Part shown: positions 8,648 to 15,461 of the stretch, piece by piece | Position numbering within the stretch: the first letter of the stretch is position 1 | How the letters are laid out: each line of letters opens with the position of its first letter | Origin: an uncultured Paenibacillaceae bacterium | GTDB taxonomy: Bacteria > Bacillota > Bacilli > Aneurinibacillales > Aneurinibacillaceae | Direction: 5' to 3' | DNA length: 38,738 nucleotides | NCBI GenBank assembly: GCA_937874515.1 | Contig: CALNBV010000008.1 | Location: forward strand, 1-38,738 | Notes under the pieces: model-generated | The model's database searches: none | What the model was told of the DNA's origin: nothing | Seen by the model: the letters and a program-made list of their open reading frames with translations, nothing else | Translations under genes and position numbers: made by a program

Positions 8648-9559
8648 GTGAAGGTTTACGCGGACCTTGTAATCATAACCAATTTTATTTTTGATCTACT
8701 TTTGCTCCTCTTAACTGCAAGAATCAGAAATGTACAGGTCAAAAAGATTCGATTCATATTGGCTTCCTTACTAGGTGCTTTTTATTCCATTTTTCTTTTG
8801 TATCCGGAACTTTCCCTGGGATACACCCTGCTTTCGAAGCTCTTATTCTCTGCATTCATGATTTGGATTGCTTTTGGCAAGATGGGAATGTGGGCCTTTA
8901 TCCAAAGTTTTTTAACATTTTATGGGGTTTCCATTTTCATGGGAGGAGGAATTTTTGCTCTCCAATACCTTAGCCAACAATCGGTTACTGTATCAGGGGG
9001 GATTGCCTTTTCCTATGGAAAACCAAGTTTTTTATTTATTGCTGTTAGTTTTTTTATTTTGTGGTGGTTTGCCGAAAAAGGATACAAATCATTAAAAGTC
9101 ACTCGCCAGAAAGAAACCCAATATGTGAAAACCCACATTGAAATTCATGGTACAGCTTTGTCCTGTACAGGCTTTATCGATACGGGGAATCAATTATATG
9201 ATGCCCTATCCCGCACCCCTGTCACCATTACGGAATTATCCCTGTGGAAGGATTATCTTCCCGTTTCTCTTTATGAATGGATCTCCACGAATGATACCCT
9301 TACAACACCTCCTTCTAATGTGCCTGCTGAATGGGTGGGACGAATTCGCCTCATCCCTTATCGAACAGTCTCCAGTCAAAGTAGTTTTCTAGTGGCATTG
9401 CGTCCTGACAAAGTTTTCTTTGAGAAAGATGGAATTGAATATTGTCCGGAAAAAATGTTAATTGGCTTACGCACAGGGAGTCTTGCCTCTGATGGAAGCT
9501 ATCAAGCAGTAGTACATTCTTGTGTGCTACAGGGCTATAGTAATGAAATAGCCTCCTAA
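8648..9559 (+). CDS. spoIIGA: Sporulation sigma-E factor-processing peptidase SpoIIGA
   Basis: 303 residues. SpoIIGA is the membrane aspartic protease that removes the prosequence of pro-sigma-E in the mother cell after a signal from the forespore. The N-terminal half has about five hydrophobic helices (residues 5-140). The C-terminal half carries the protease motif FIDTGNQLYDALSRTPV with the catalytic Asp at residue 178. The start is GTG 8648, set by GGAGGGAG at 8631-8638; an ATG at 8643 runs straight into a stop. It lies 24 bases before its substrate gene sigE. Confidence 0.95.
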   Translation: MKVYADLVIITNFIFDLLLLLLTARIRNVQVKKIRFILASLLGAFYSIFLLYPELSLGYTLLSKLLFSAFMIWIAFGKMGMWAFIQSFLTFYGVSIFMGGGIFALQYLSQQSVTVSGGIAFSYGKPSFLFIAVSFFILWWFAEKGYKSLKVTRQKETQYVKTHIEIHGTALSCTGFIDTGNQLYDALSRTPVTITELSLWKDYLPVSLYEWISTNDTLTTPPSNVPAEWVGRIRLIPYRTVSSQSSFLVALRPDKVFFEKDGIEYCPEKMLIGLRTGSLASDGSYQAVVHSCVLQGYSNEIAS

Positions 9560-9583
9560 AATTAGGTTAAAGGGGGAGAGATT

Positions 9584-10306
9584 GTGATTGCAAAATGGCG
9601 TTTAATTCTTACATTATGGTTTTATCGTGTTTTATTGTTGTTAGGTCTTAAAGGTGAAGAAGTTCATTATATTGGTGGAAGTGAAGCTCTTCCCCCACCG
9701 TTAAATAGGGAAGAAGAAGAATACTTATTAGGAAAACTCCATACGGGAGATTCGGCAGTTCGCGCCATGTTGATTGAACGGAATTTACGCCTGGTGGTGT
9801 ATATCGCCCGAAAATTTGAAAATACGGGAATTAATATTGAAGACCTTGTCAGTATAGGGACCATTGGTTTAATTAAGGCAGTCAATACTTTTGACCCAGA
9901 GAAGAAAATTAAACTGGCAACCTATGCTTCCCGTTGTATTGAAAACGAAATTCTCATGTTTCTTCGCAGAAACAGTAAAATAAAATCTGAAGTTTCTTTT
10001 GATGAACCCCTAAACATCGATTGGGATGGCAACGAATTATTGCTTTCTGATGTATTAGGTACAGAAAATGATATTATCTATCGGGATTTAGAAGAACAGG
10101 TTGATAAAAAATTATTATATAACGCTCTTGATAAGCTCTCGGAGAGGGAACGGGTAATTATGGAACTCCGCTTTGGCCTTAGTGGTGAAGAGGAAAAAAC
10201 CCAGAAAGATGTAGCAGATATGCTGGGGATTTCCCAGTCCTATATCTCCCGTTTAGAAAAGAGAATTATCAAGCGGTTGCAAAAAGAGTTTCATAAAATG
10301 ATCTAA
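9584..10306 (+). CDS. sigE: RNA polymerase sporulation sigma factor SigE (pro-sigma-E)
   Basis: 240 residues, nearly collinear with B. subtilis SigE. It is the early mother-cell sigma factor, made as an inactive membrane-bound precursor. The first ~28 residues form the hydrophobic, amphipathic prosequence, ending just before the conserved YIGGSEALPPPL block where SpoIIGA cuts. Region 2 (RNLRLVVYIARKFENTG, ATYASRCIENEILM) and region 4 (EKTQKDVADMLGISQSYISR) are intact. The start is GTG with AAAGGGGGAG. The next gene, sigG, appears to have its own promoter. Confidence 0.98.
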   Translation: MIAKWRLILTLWFYRVLLLLGLKGEEVHYIGGSEALPPPLNREEEEYLLGKLHTGDSAVRAMLIERNLRLVVYIARKFENTGINIEDLVSIGTIGLIKAVNTFDPEKKIKLATYASRCIENEILMFLRRNSKIKSEVSFDEPLNIDWDGNELLLSDVLGTENDIIYRDLEEQVDKKLLYNALDKLSERERVIMELRFGLSGEEEKTQKDVADMLGISQSYISRLEKRIIKRLQKEFHKMI

Positions 10307-10332
10307 GGATTGTCATTCTCAATTTTTCCCCC

Positions 10333-10362
10333 TGCATAATTTTTCCCCTGACGGAGATACTT
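10333..10362 (+). promoter_or_regulatory. Sigma-F/sigma-G-type promoter of sigG
   Basis: TGCATA (10333-10338), 17 bases, GATACTT (10356-10362), close to the sigma-G consensus TGMATA N17-18 CATACTA. It lies 37 bases before the sigG ATG. In B. subtilis sigG is transcribed in the forespore by sigma-F and then by sigma-G itself, so the position is as expected. Confidence 0.6.
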
Positions 10363-10398
10363 AACAGTAACACGCTTGCTCCATCAGGAGGGAAACAG

Positions 10399-11175
10399 AT
10401 GACACGTAACAAGGTGGAAATTTGTGGAGTAGATACTTCAAAATTGCCGGTTTTAACCAACGTTGAAATGAGAGCATTATTTGTCCGGCTCCAAAACGGA
10501 GAATATGCAGCAAGAGAAAAGTTAGTGAATGGAAATCTTCGTCTTGTTTTAAGCGTCATCCAACGTTTCAATAATCGGGGTGAATTTGTCGATGATTTAT
10601 TTCAAGTCGGTTGTATTGGTTTGATGAAAGCCATCGACAATTTTGATCTAAGCCAGAATGTAAAATTTTCAACCTATGCTGTCCCAATGATTATTGGAGA
10701 AATTAGAAGATACTTGCGGGATAACAATCCCATACGGGTTTCTCGTTCTCTACGGGATATTGCTTATAAAGCGTTACAAATTAGAGATTCATTAACCAAT
10801 AAAAACTCGCGAGAACCAACCATATTTGAAATTTCAGAGGAACTTAATGTTCCGAAAGAAGATGTAGTGTTTGCCCTTGACGCAATTCAAGACCCGGTTT
10901 CACTTTTTGAACCGATTTATCAGGATGGTGGAGACCCGATTTTTGTAATGGATCAAATTAGTGATGAAAAAAACAAGGATATTCAATGGGTGGAAGAAAT
11001 AGCCCTAAAAGAAGCGATGCGCCGGTTAAATGATCGAGAAAAACTGATTGTTTCCATGCGATTCTTTGAAGGGAAAACCCAGATGGAAGTGGCCGATGAA
11101 ATTGGCATTTCCCAGGCACAGGTATCCAGATTGGAAAAAGCAGCAATTGCACAAATGCAAAAACATGTACATTAG
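10399..11175 (+). CDS. sigG: RNA polymerase sporulation sigma factor SigG
   Basis: 258 residues. Sigma-G drives late forespore genes after engulfment. The N-terminus (RNKVEICGVDTSKLPVL) is the SigG-specific block that separates it from SigF; region 2 (FVDDLFQVGCIGLMKAIDNF, FSTYAVPMIIGEIRRYLRD), region 3 (PIRVSRSLRDIAYKALQ) and region 4 (GKTQMEVADEIGISQAQVSR) follow. The ATG is preceded by AGGAGGGA. It is followed by a strong terminator. Confidence 0.98.
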   Translation: MTRNKVEICGVDTSKLPVLTNVEMRALFVRLQNGEYAAREKLVNGNLRLVLSVIQRFNNRGEFVDDLFQVGCIGLMKAIDNFDLSQNVKFSTYAVPMIIGEIRRYLRDNNPIRVSRSLRDIAYKALQIRDSLTNKNSREPTIFEISEELNVPKEDVVFALDAIQDPVSLFEPIYQDGGDPIFVMDQISDEKNKDIQWVEEIALKEAMRRLNDREKLIVSMRFFEGKTQMEVADEIGISQAQVSRLEKAAIAQMQKHVH

Positions 11176-11180
11176 TAAAG

Positions 11181-11215
11181 AAAACGCACTCCTTGCCTTA
11201 AGGGAGTGCGTTTTT
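11181..11215 (+). terminator. Intrinsic terminator after sigG
   Basis: Stem AAAACGCACTCC/GGAGTGCGTTTT with an inner TT/AG extension, then a T-rich tail, directly after the sigG stop. The A-run on the left arm means it could also act on the minus strand. Confidence 0.9.
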
Positions 11216-11284
11216 CTTTTACATCATAACTTCATTGTCGGCGAGGAACTGGCACTTTTTTAATTGAAATGCGTCATTTTTTAT

Positions 11285-11314
11285 AGGACATTTCCACTGC
11301 TACCCACATATAAT
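11285..11314 (+). promoter_or_regulatory. Promoter of ylmC (sigma-A, or sigma-E by its -10)
   Basis: AGGACA (11285-11290), 18 bases, TATAAT (11309-11314). The -10 is perfect and the -35 keeps GACA. The same stretch, CATATAAT, is one base off the sigma-E -10 consensus CATACAAT, so sporulation control is also possible. It is 41 bases before ylmC. Confidence 0.45.
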
Positions 11315-11355
11315 AAAGTAATTGAAATCTTCGTGGAGCAGAAACGGAGGAGCCC

Positions 11356-11652
11356 ATGCTTAAAATCTCTGAATTTCAAGCGAAAGATGTTGTTAATGTG
11401 TTAGATGGGAAGAATCTAGGGCAAATCACGGATCTTGAATTAAATGTGAGCCTTGGACGAATTGATGCGATTGTGGTCCCAGGAAAGGTAAATGCCAAAT
11501 TTCTCGGATTGTTTGGCAATGGAAATGAGATTGTGATTCCCTGGAGGAACATTGTGAAGATTGGCAGAGATGTAATTCTTGTACGTTTGGATGAAACGAT
11601 AATGGCCCCAATAACTGATCCGGAAAATATGAACACCAATTATCGTCCCTAA
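11356..11652 (+). CDS. ylmC: YlmC/YmxH family PRC-barrel protein
   Basis: 98 residues, a single PRC-barrel domain: KDVVNVLDGKNLGQITDLEL, GRIDAIVVPG and IPWRNIVKIGRDVILV. The YlmC/YmxH family is tied to sporulation in Bacilli and Clostridia but its molecular task is not known. The start ATG 11356 follows GGAGG. It is the usual gene after sigG. Whether it is transcribed alone or with pgeF (48 bases downstream) is unclear; I see no terminator between them. Confidence 0.88.
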   Translation: MLKISEFQAKDVVNVLDGKNLGQITDLELNVSLGRIDAIVVPGKVNAKFLGLFGNGNEIVIPWRNIVKIGRDVILVRLDETIMAPITDPENMNTNYRP

Positions 11653-11702
11653 TGTTCATTTGCAACAAGGAATGATAAGATGGCATAAAGGGAGGGATCA
11701 TG

Positions 11703-12527
11703 ATGGACGCTTTTCAATCAAGAAAAGATGACGTCACCTTGCATCTTATCTCCTGGGAGGATCGGTGGCCCCAGCTGGTAACGGGTTTTTCTACTAGGAA
11801 AGAAGGATTTAGCCAGGCGCCTTATTCTGGTTTAAATTGTGGTTTGCATGTGGGTGACAGTATAGATACAGTTATTGAAAATCGCAAAAAACTTGCTCAT
11901 TTAGTGGGTTTTCCTTTTGACACATGGACTTGTGGTGAACAAGTCCATGGGAATCAAGTGAAAATTGTAACAGAAGAAGAGATTGGTTCTGGCCGCATAT
12001 CCCATAAAGATGCCATTAAAGGGATCGACGGGTTGTTAACAGATAAAAAAGGGGTTTTTCTTGCTTCCTTTTATGCTGATTGTGTTCCTGTCTTTTTTTA
12101 TGCCAGGTCAAAAGAGGTAATCGGGATTGCCCATGCAGGGTGGAAAGGGACAACATCCCGTATTGTAGAACAAATGCTACACACACTAGAGAAAAACTGG
12201 GGAGTATTACCCCAGGATGTCTTTGCAGCGATTGGACCATCCATTCATGAATGTTGTTATGAAGTGAACAATGTGGTAATGGATCAGGTTAGAGAAGTTC
12301 TTGGACCGGACAGAGAAAAGGTCATTCATATGACTTCTGATGACAAAGGTATGTTAAATCTCCAAGAAACCAATCGAATTTTGCTTGAAAAAGCAGGAGT
12401 TTTACCAGACCATATCGAACTGAGTCAATTATGTACAGGTTGTAATACGGATCTTTTTTTCTCCCATCGCAAAGAAGGGGGAAAAACGGGACGAATGATT
12501 GCGTTCATTGGCTTGAAAGAGGTGTAA
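11703..12527 (+). CDS. pgeF: Peptidoglycan editing factor PgeF (laccase-domain protein YlmD)
   Basis: 274 residues from ATG 11703 (a second ATG at 11700 is in frame; GGAGGG at 11691-11696 is better spaced for 11703). The multicopper-polyphenol-oxidase-like/LACC1 fold is seen from TGFSTRKEGFS, CGEQVHGNQV (His ligand), YADCVPVFFY (Cys ligand), IAHAGWKGT (His ligand) and IGPSIHECCYEV. Family members act on purine nucleosides, and PgeF in E. coli stops wrong incorporation of L-Ser into UDP-MurNAc peptides. ylmE starts 5 bases downstream. Confidence 0.92.
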   Translation: MDAFQSRKDDVTLHLISWEDRWPQLVTGFSTRKEGFSQAPYSGLNCGLHVGDSIDTVIENRKKLAHLVGFPFDTWTCGEQVHGNQVKIVTEEEIGSGRISHKDAIKGIDGLLTDKKGVFLASFYADCVPVFFYARSKEVIGIAHAGWKGTTSRIVEQMLHTLEKNWGVLPQDVFAAIGPSIHECCYEVNNVVMDQVREVLGPDREKVIHMTSDDKGMLNLQETNRILLEKAGVLPDHIELSQLCTGCNTDLFFSHRKEGGKTGRMIAFIGLKEV

Positions 12528-12532
12528 ACCCA

Positions 12533-13225
12533 TTGCGTGGTGTTGAAGATAATTATCGGCATATACTTGACCGAATTGCAGAAGCGTGTGCTCGTACCGG
12601 TCGTTCTCCTGAAGAAGTGAATGTAATTGCTATTACTAAATATGTATCCCTTGAAACCACGAGGGCTGCCCTGGATGCAGGGATCATGCATATTGGTGAA
12701 AGCAAAGCACAGAACGCTGTTCCTAAATGGGAGCAATTGGGAAATCGAGGAAACTGGCATTTTATCGGCCATTTACAAACAAATAAAGTAGGGGCAATCC
12801 TGGGGAAATTTACATACCTTCATTCCCTGGACAGGCTCTCTTTGGCAAAAGAGTTAGAGAAAAAAGGGAAGCAAGCTGGAGTGGTTACTCGTTGCATGGT
12901 TCAGGTTAATATTTCTGGCGAAGAAACGAAACAGGGATTGTCTCCAGAAGAGGTACTGCCCTTCTTAAAGGATATAGAATCCTATCAACATCTTGAAGTG
13001 ATTGGCTTAATGACTATGGCACCCTACGTAGAAGATCCGGAGGAAACAAGATGGGTTTTCCGGAATTTACGAGAAATGCGTAATCAACTGCAAAAAGAAC
13101 AGTTGGCCAATGCTCCACTCCAACACTTAAGTATGGGGATGTCCAATGATTATGAAGTTGCAGTGGAAGAAGGGGCTACCTTTATACGAATTGGAACGGC
13201 ATTAGTTGGTAATGAGATTGATTAA
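12533..13225 (+). CDS. ylmE: PLP homeostasis protein, YggS/YlmE family
   Basis: 230 residues. This is a TIM-barrel protein that binds pyridoxal phosphate and helps keep free PLP in balance. The PLP-lysine lies in AITKYVSLE near the N-terminus; NWHFIGHLQTNK, QVNISGEETKQG, GLMTMAPY and LSMGMSNDYEVAVEEG, the family's signature blocks, all follow, ending with IRIGTALVG, which binds the phosphate. The start is TTG 12533 with AGAGGTG in the end of pgeF. sepF follows by 21 bases. Confidence 0.93.
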   Translation: MRGVEDNYRHILDRIAEACARTGRSPEEVNVIAITKYVSLETTRAALDAGIMHIGESKAQNAVPKWEQLGNRGNWHFIGHLQTNKVGAILGKFTYLHSLDRLSLAKELEKKGKQAGVVTRCMVQVNISGEETKQGLSPEEVLPFLKDIESYQHLEVIGLMTMAPYVEDPEETRWVFRNLREMRNQLQKEQLANAPLQHLSMGMSNDYEVAVEEGATFIRIGTALVGNEID

Positions 13226-13246
13226 TTCATTCCTGGGGGGGTCAAG

Positions 13247-13687
13247 ATGGGGTTTGTAAGTAAAATTAAAGACTTTTTTTCATTAGGTACTGATGAGTAT
13301 TACGAGGAAATCGTAGAAGAGGAAGAAATTATCGAAGAAGAATATATTAAGCCAAAAAAGAACAAACAAGTAAATACCGCAGGAAATGTAGTGAATCTCC
13401 ATGCTGTGAAAGATCAAGGGGTTCGCATGATTCTTATGGAACCACGTTCTTATGAAGAAGCACAGGAAATTGCAGACCATCTTCGTTCACGCCGGGGCGT
13501 TGTGTTGAATTTGCAACGGGTGACTCAAGAACAAGCAAAGAGAATTGTAGATTTTCTCAGTGGAACGGTTTATGCTCTAAATGGAGATATTCAAAAAATT
13601 GGTCCCGGTATCTTTATTTGTGTTCCTGAACAATTTGAAATGCAAGGTAATATTTCGGAACTTCTTTTTGAAGAACGAGGCATTTAA
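13247..13687 (+). CDS. sepF: Cell division protein SepF
   Basis: 146 residues. SepF binds the FtsZ C-terminal peptide, forms rings and anchors the Z ring to the membrane. An N-terminal amphipathic helix (MGFVSKIKDFFSLG) is the membrane anchor. An acidic Glu/Tyr-rich linker (about 18-40) and the DUF552 core (MILMEPRSYEEAQEIADHLR, VVLNLQRV, RIVDFLSGTVYALNGDIQKI) follow. Its partners ftsA and ftsZ are about 5.5 kb upstream. The ATG follows a G-rich ribosome site. Confidence 0.96.
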   Translation: MGFVSKIKDFFSLGTDEYYEEIVEEEEIIEEEYIKPKKNKQVNTAGNVVNLHAVKDQGVRMILMEPRSYEEAQEIADHLRSRRGVVLNLQRVTQEQAKRIVDFLSGTVYALNGDIQKIGPGIFICVPEQFEMQGNISELLFEERGI

Positions 13688-13704
13688 TCGTAGAGGTGAT
13701 TGTA

Positions 13705-13986
13705 TTGAGTTTTATTTTACAAGTAATAAACACGCTTTTTTATGTTTACATGTACATGATAATTGGTTATGTATTAATGTCATGGTTTCCTAATTTAAGG
13801 GAATCTACCATTGGTCAGATATTAGGCCGCCTGGTTGAACCATATCTCGCCATTTTCCGAAGAATTATTCCTCCATTAGGCCCTATGGATTTTTCACCTA
13901 TCGTGGCGATTATCGCCCTTTCACTAGCACAAAATGGGTTGATGGTTGTGGTACGATTTATTATTAGCACATTGGGCTTCGCATGA
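13705..13986 (+). CDS. ylmG: YggT family membrane protein YlmG
   Basis: 93 residues from TTG 13705, chosen because AGAGGTGA (13692-13699) is properly spaced for it and overlaps the in-frame GTG at 13696. Two transmembrane segments enclose the conserved YVLMSWFPNLRES and VEPYLAIFRRIIPPLGPMDF blocks of the YGGT family. The family is linked to division or membrane organisation, without a clear activity. Its TGA overlaps the ylmH ATG (ATGA), a sign of translational coupling. Confidence 0.93.
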   Translation: MSFILQVINTLFYVYMYMIIGYVLMSWFPNLRESTIGQILGRLVEPYLAIFRRIIPPLGPMDFSPIVAIIALSLAQNGLMVVVRFIISTLGFA

Positions 13987-14762
13987 GTCTATTAGATCAT
14001 TTTCACAAAGATGAACATCCTTTTGTGGAGCGGGTATTAGAGATGATTGGCAGGGTAGAAAATCGGATGGTGACTGTTCGTACCGATTTTCTCGATCCTG
14101 GACAAGTATTTATTGTCCAATCTCTTGTGAAACGCTCCCATGGGGTGTTTTTCTCTTTTTTTGGCGGATATGATGGGGCTGAGCGAGTTCGGGTTATACT
14201 ATACCCAGAATATCAGGAACCTGAACAAGAGGATTTCGGGATGAAAGGATTGGAAATCAGCGGTGGGGGAGGTTCATACCTCACATTAGATCATCGTGAT
14301 TATTTAGGGGCTCTATTAGGGTTAGGCATTCGTCGGGAGAAATGTGGAGATATTCTGGTTCATGAGGGATTTGCCCAACTTCTTCTTGGGGAAGAGATTG
14401 TTGATTATGTGCGATTGCAATTAACGAAAGTCAATAAAGTGACTGTGGAGGGGAAGGAAATTCCCCTTGGACAAATTCAACAAGTAGCGAAAACTGGGAA
14501 AACTATCACTTTTACTGTTCAATCCCCTCGTCTGGATGCTATTCTCGGGGATGTATTTCGCTTATCACGGGCAAAGGTGTTGCAGCCCATACGCAATGGA
14601 CGGGTGAAAGTGAATTGGAGGACAGGCACAGATCCTTCATGGCTTTTAAAAGAAGGGGATACCATTTCTTTTAAAGGGTTTGGAAGGTTTCAGGTCCTAT
14701 CCCTTGGCAAAGAAACTCGTAAAGGGAGAATTCCTGTGGAAATTTTTCTCTATGGTGGATGA
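13983..14762 (+). CDS. ylmH: S4-domain RNA-binding protein YlmH
   Basis: 259 residues. The N-terminal part has the YlmH fold blocks (FLDPGQVFIVQSL, DYLGALLGLGIRREKCGDIL) and the C-terminal ~75 residues are an S4 RNA-binding domain (DVFRLSRAKVLQPIRNGRVK, then LLKEGDTISFKGFGRF). In B. subtilis YlmH has been linked to ribosome-associated quality control on the large subunit, like RqcP. Genes of this family sit between ylmG and divIVA in most Bacilli, as here. Confidence 0.93.
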   Translation: MSLLDHFHKDEHPFVERVLEMIGRVENRMVTVRTDFLDPGQVFIVQSLVKRSHGVFFSFFGGYDGAERVRVILYPEYQEPEQEDFGMKGLEISGGGGSYLTLDHRDYLGALLGLGIRREKCGDILVHEGFAQLLLGEEIVDYVRLQLTKVNKVTVEGKEIPLGQIQQVAKTGKTITFTVQSPRLDAILGDVFRLSRAKVLQPIRNGRVKVNWRTGTDPSWLLKEGDTISFKGFGRFQVLSLGKETRKGRIPVEIFLYGG

Positions 14763-14842
14763 AACCTTGTAACAAAAGAAGGAATAATAATCCATGATGT
14801 CGAATTTTTCAGTACCGAAACTAGATGGAGGTGGCTTGTAAC

Positions 14843-15328
14843 GTGACATTAACACCATTAGATATCCATAATAAAGAATTTAGTCGTTCTTTCCGTGGGT
14901 ATTCTGAAGATGAAGTTAACGAATTCTTGGATTTAATCATTAAAGAATTCGATCTTTTATTAAAAGATAAAAAAGATCTGGAAGATCGTGTTTCTATGTT
15001 AAATGAAAGGCTTGAACATTTCTCCAATATTGAAGAAACCCTTTCTAAATCCATTCTGGTTGCTCAGGAAGCTGCAGAAGAAGTGAAGATTAATGCAAAA
15101 AAAGAAGCTCAATTAATTGTGAAAGAAGCAGAAAAAAATGCAGACCGTATCATTAATGAAGCTCTTGCGAAATCCAGAAAGCTTTCCATTGAAATTGATG
15201 AATTGAAAAAGAGAGCATCCGTTTATCGCATGCGTTTCCGTTCCATGTTGCAAGCCCAATTTGAAATCCTTGATAATGATGATTGGGAGAAATTTGATCA
15301 AATAGAGGAAGAAATGGCCAAGAAGTAA
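14843..15328 (+). CDS. divIVA: Cell-division initiation protein DivIVA
   Basis: 161 residues from GTG 14843, after ATGGAGGTGG; an in-frame ATG at 14825 overlaps that ribosome site. DivIVA senses negative membrane curvature at poles and septa and positions Min and other proteins. The N-terminal membrane-binding domain is clear (LTPLDIHNKEFSRSFRGYSE, EVNEFLDLII) and is followed by long coiled coils (about residues 35-150) rich in Ala, Lys and Glu. Its stop is two bases before the -35 of the ileS promoter. Confidence 0.95.
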   Translation: MTLTPLDIHNKEFSRSFRGYSEDEVNEFLDLIIKEFDLLLKDKKDLEDRVSMLNERLEHFSNIEETLSKSILVAQEAAEEVKINAKKEAQLIVKEAEKNADRIINEALAKSRKLSIEIDELKKRASVYRMRFRSMLQAQFEILDNDDWEKFDQIEEEMAKK

Positions 15329-15329
15329 C

Positions 15330-15359
15330 TTGACTTCTGCTATGGAATTATTTTATAAT
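15330..15359 (+). promoter_or_regulatory. Sigma-A promoter of ileS
   Basis: TTGACT (15330-15335), 18 bases, TATAAT (15354-15359). This is a strong match. A start near 15366 would give a leader of about 96 bases before ileS. Confidence 0.7.
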
Positions 15360-15396
15360 TCTTAAGATATGAAAGGCTTAAATTAGATTGATATAT

Positions 15397-15436
15397 AGCC
15401 TTCTCATCCTGTTTCAAGGGCTGGGAAGGCTTTTTT
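15397..15436 (+). terminator. Terminator hairpin in the ileS leader
   Basis: Ten consecutive pairs (AGCCTTCTCA with TGGGAAGGCT, one G-U), a T/C mismatch and two more pairs, then a six-T run. It ends only 25 bases before the ileS ATG and lies after the ileS promoter, so any ileS transcript must read through it. The segment AAGGCT at 15373-15378 can pair with the left arm (15397-15402), a possible antiterminator. No T-box core sequence is present. Confidence 0.75.
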
Positions 15437-15461
15437 AATACAAATGTAGGAGATGACTCAA

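Noticed and set aside
11048..11263. Plus-strand open frame overlapping the sigG 3' end
   Set aside because: It runs through the sigG region 4 codons and the terminator and is a shadow frame.
15388..15438. Short leader peptide in the ileS leader (TTG start, Ile and Leu codons)
   Set aside because: The frame is open but AAAGG is about 12 bases away and weak, and the codons mostly follow from the terminator sequence itself. Too little to call.
15360..15461. T-box riboswitch before ileS
   Set aside because: The T-box core AGGGTGGNACCGCG is absent, and only about 31 bases separate the likely start from the terminator stem, too few for a specifier domain.
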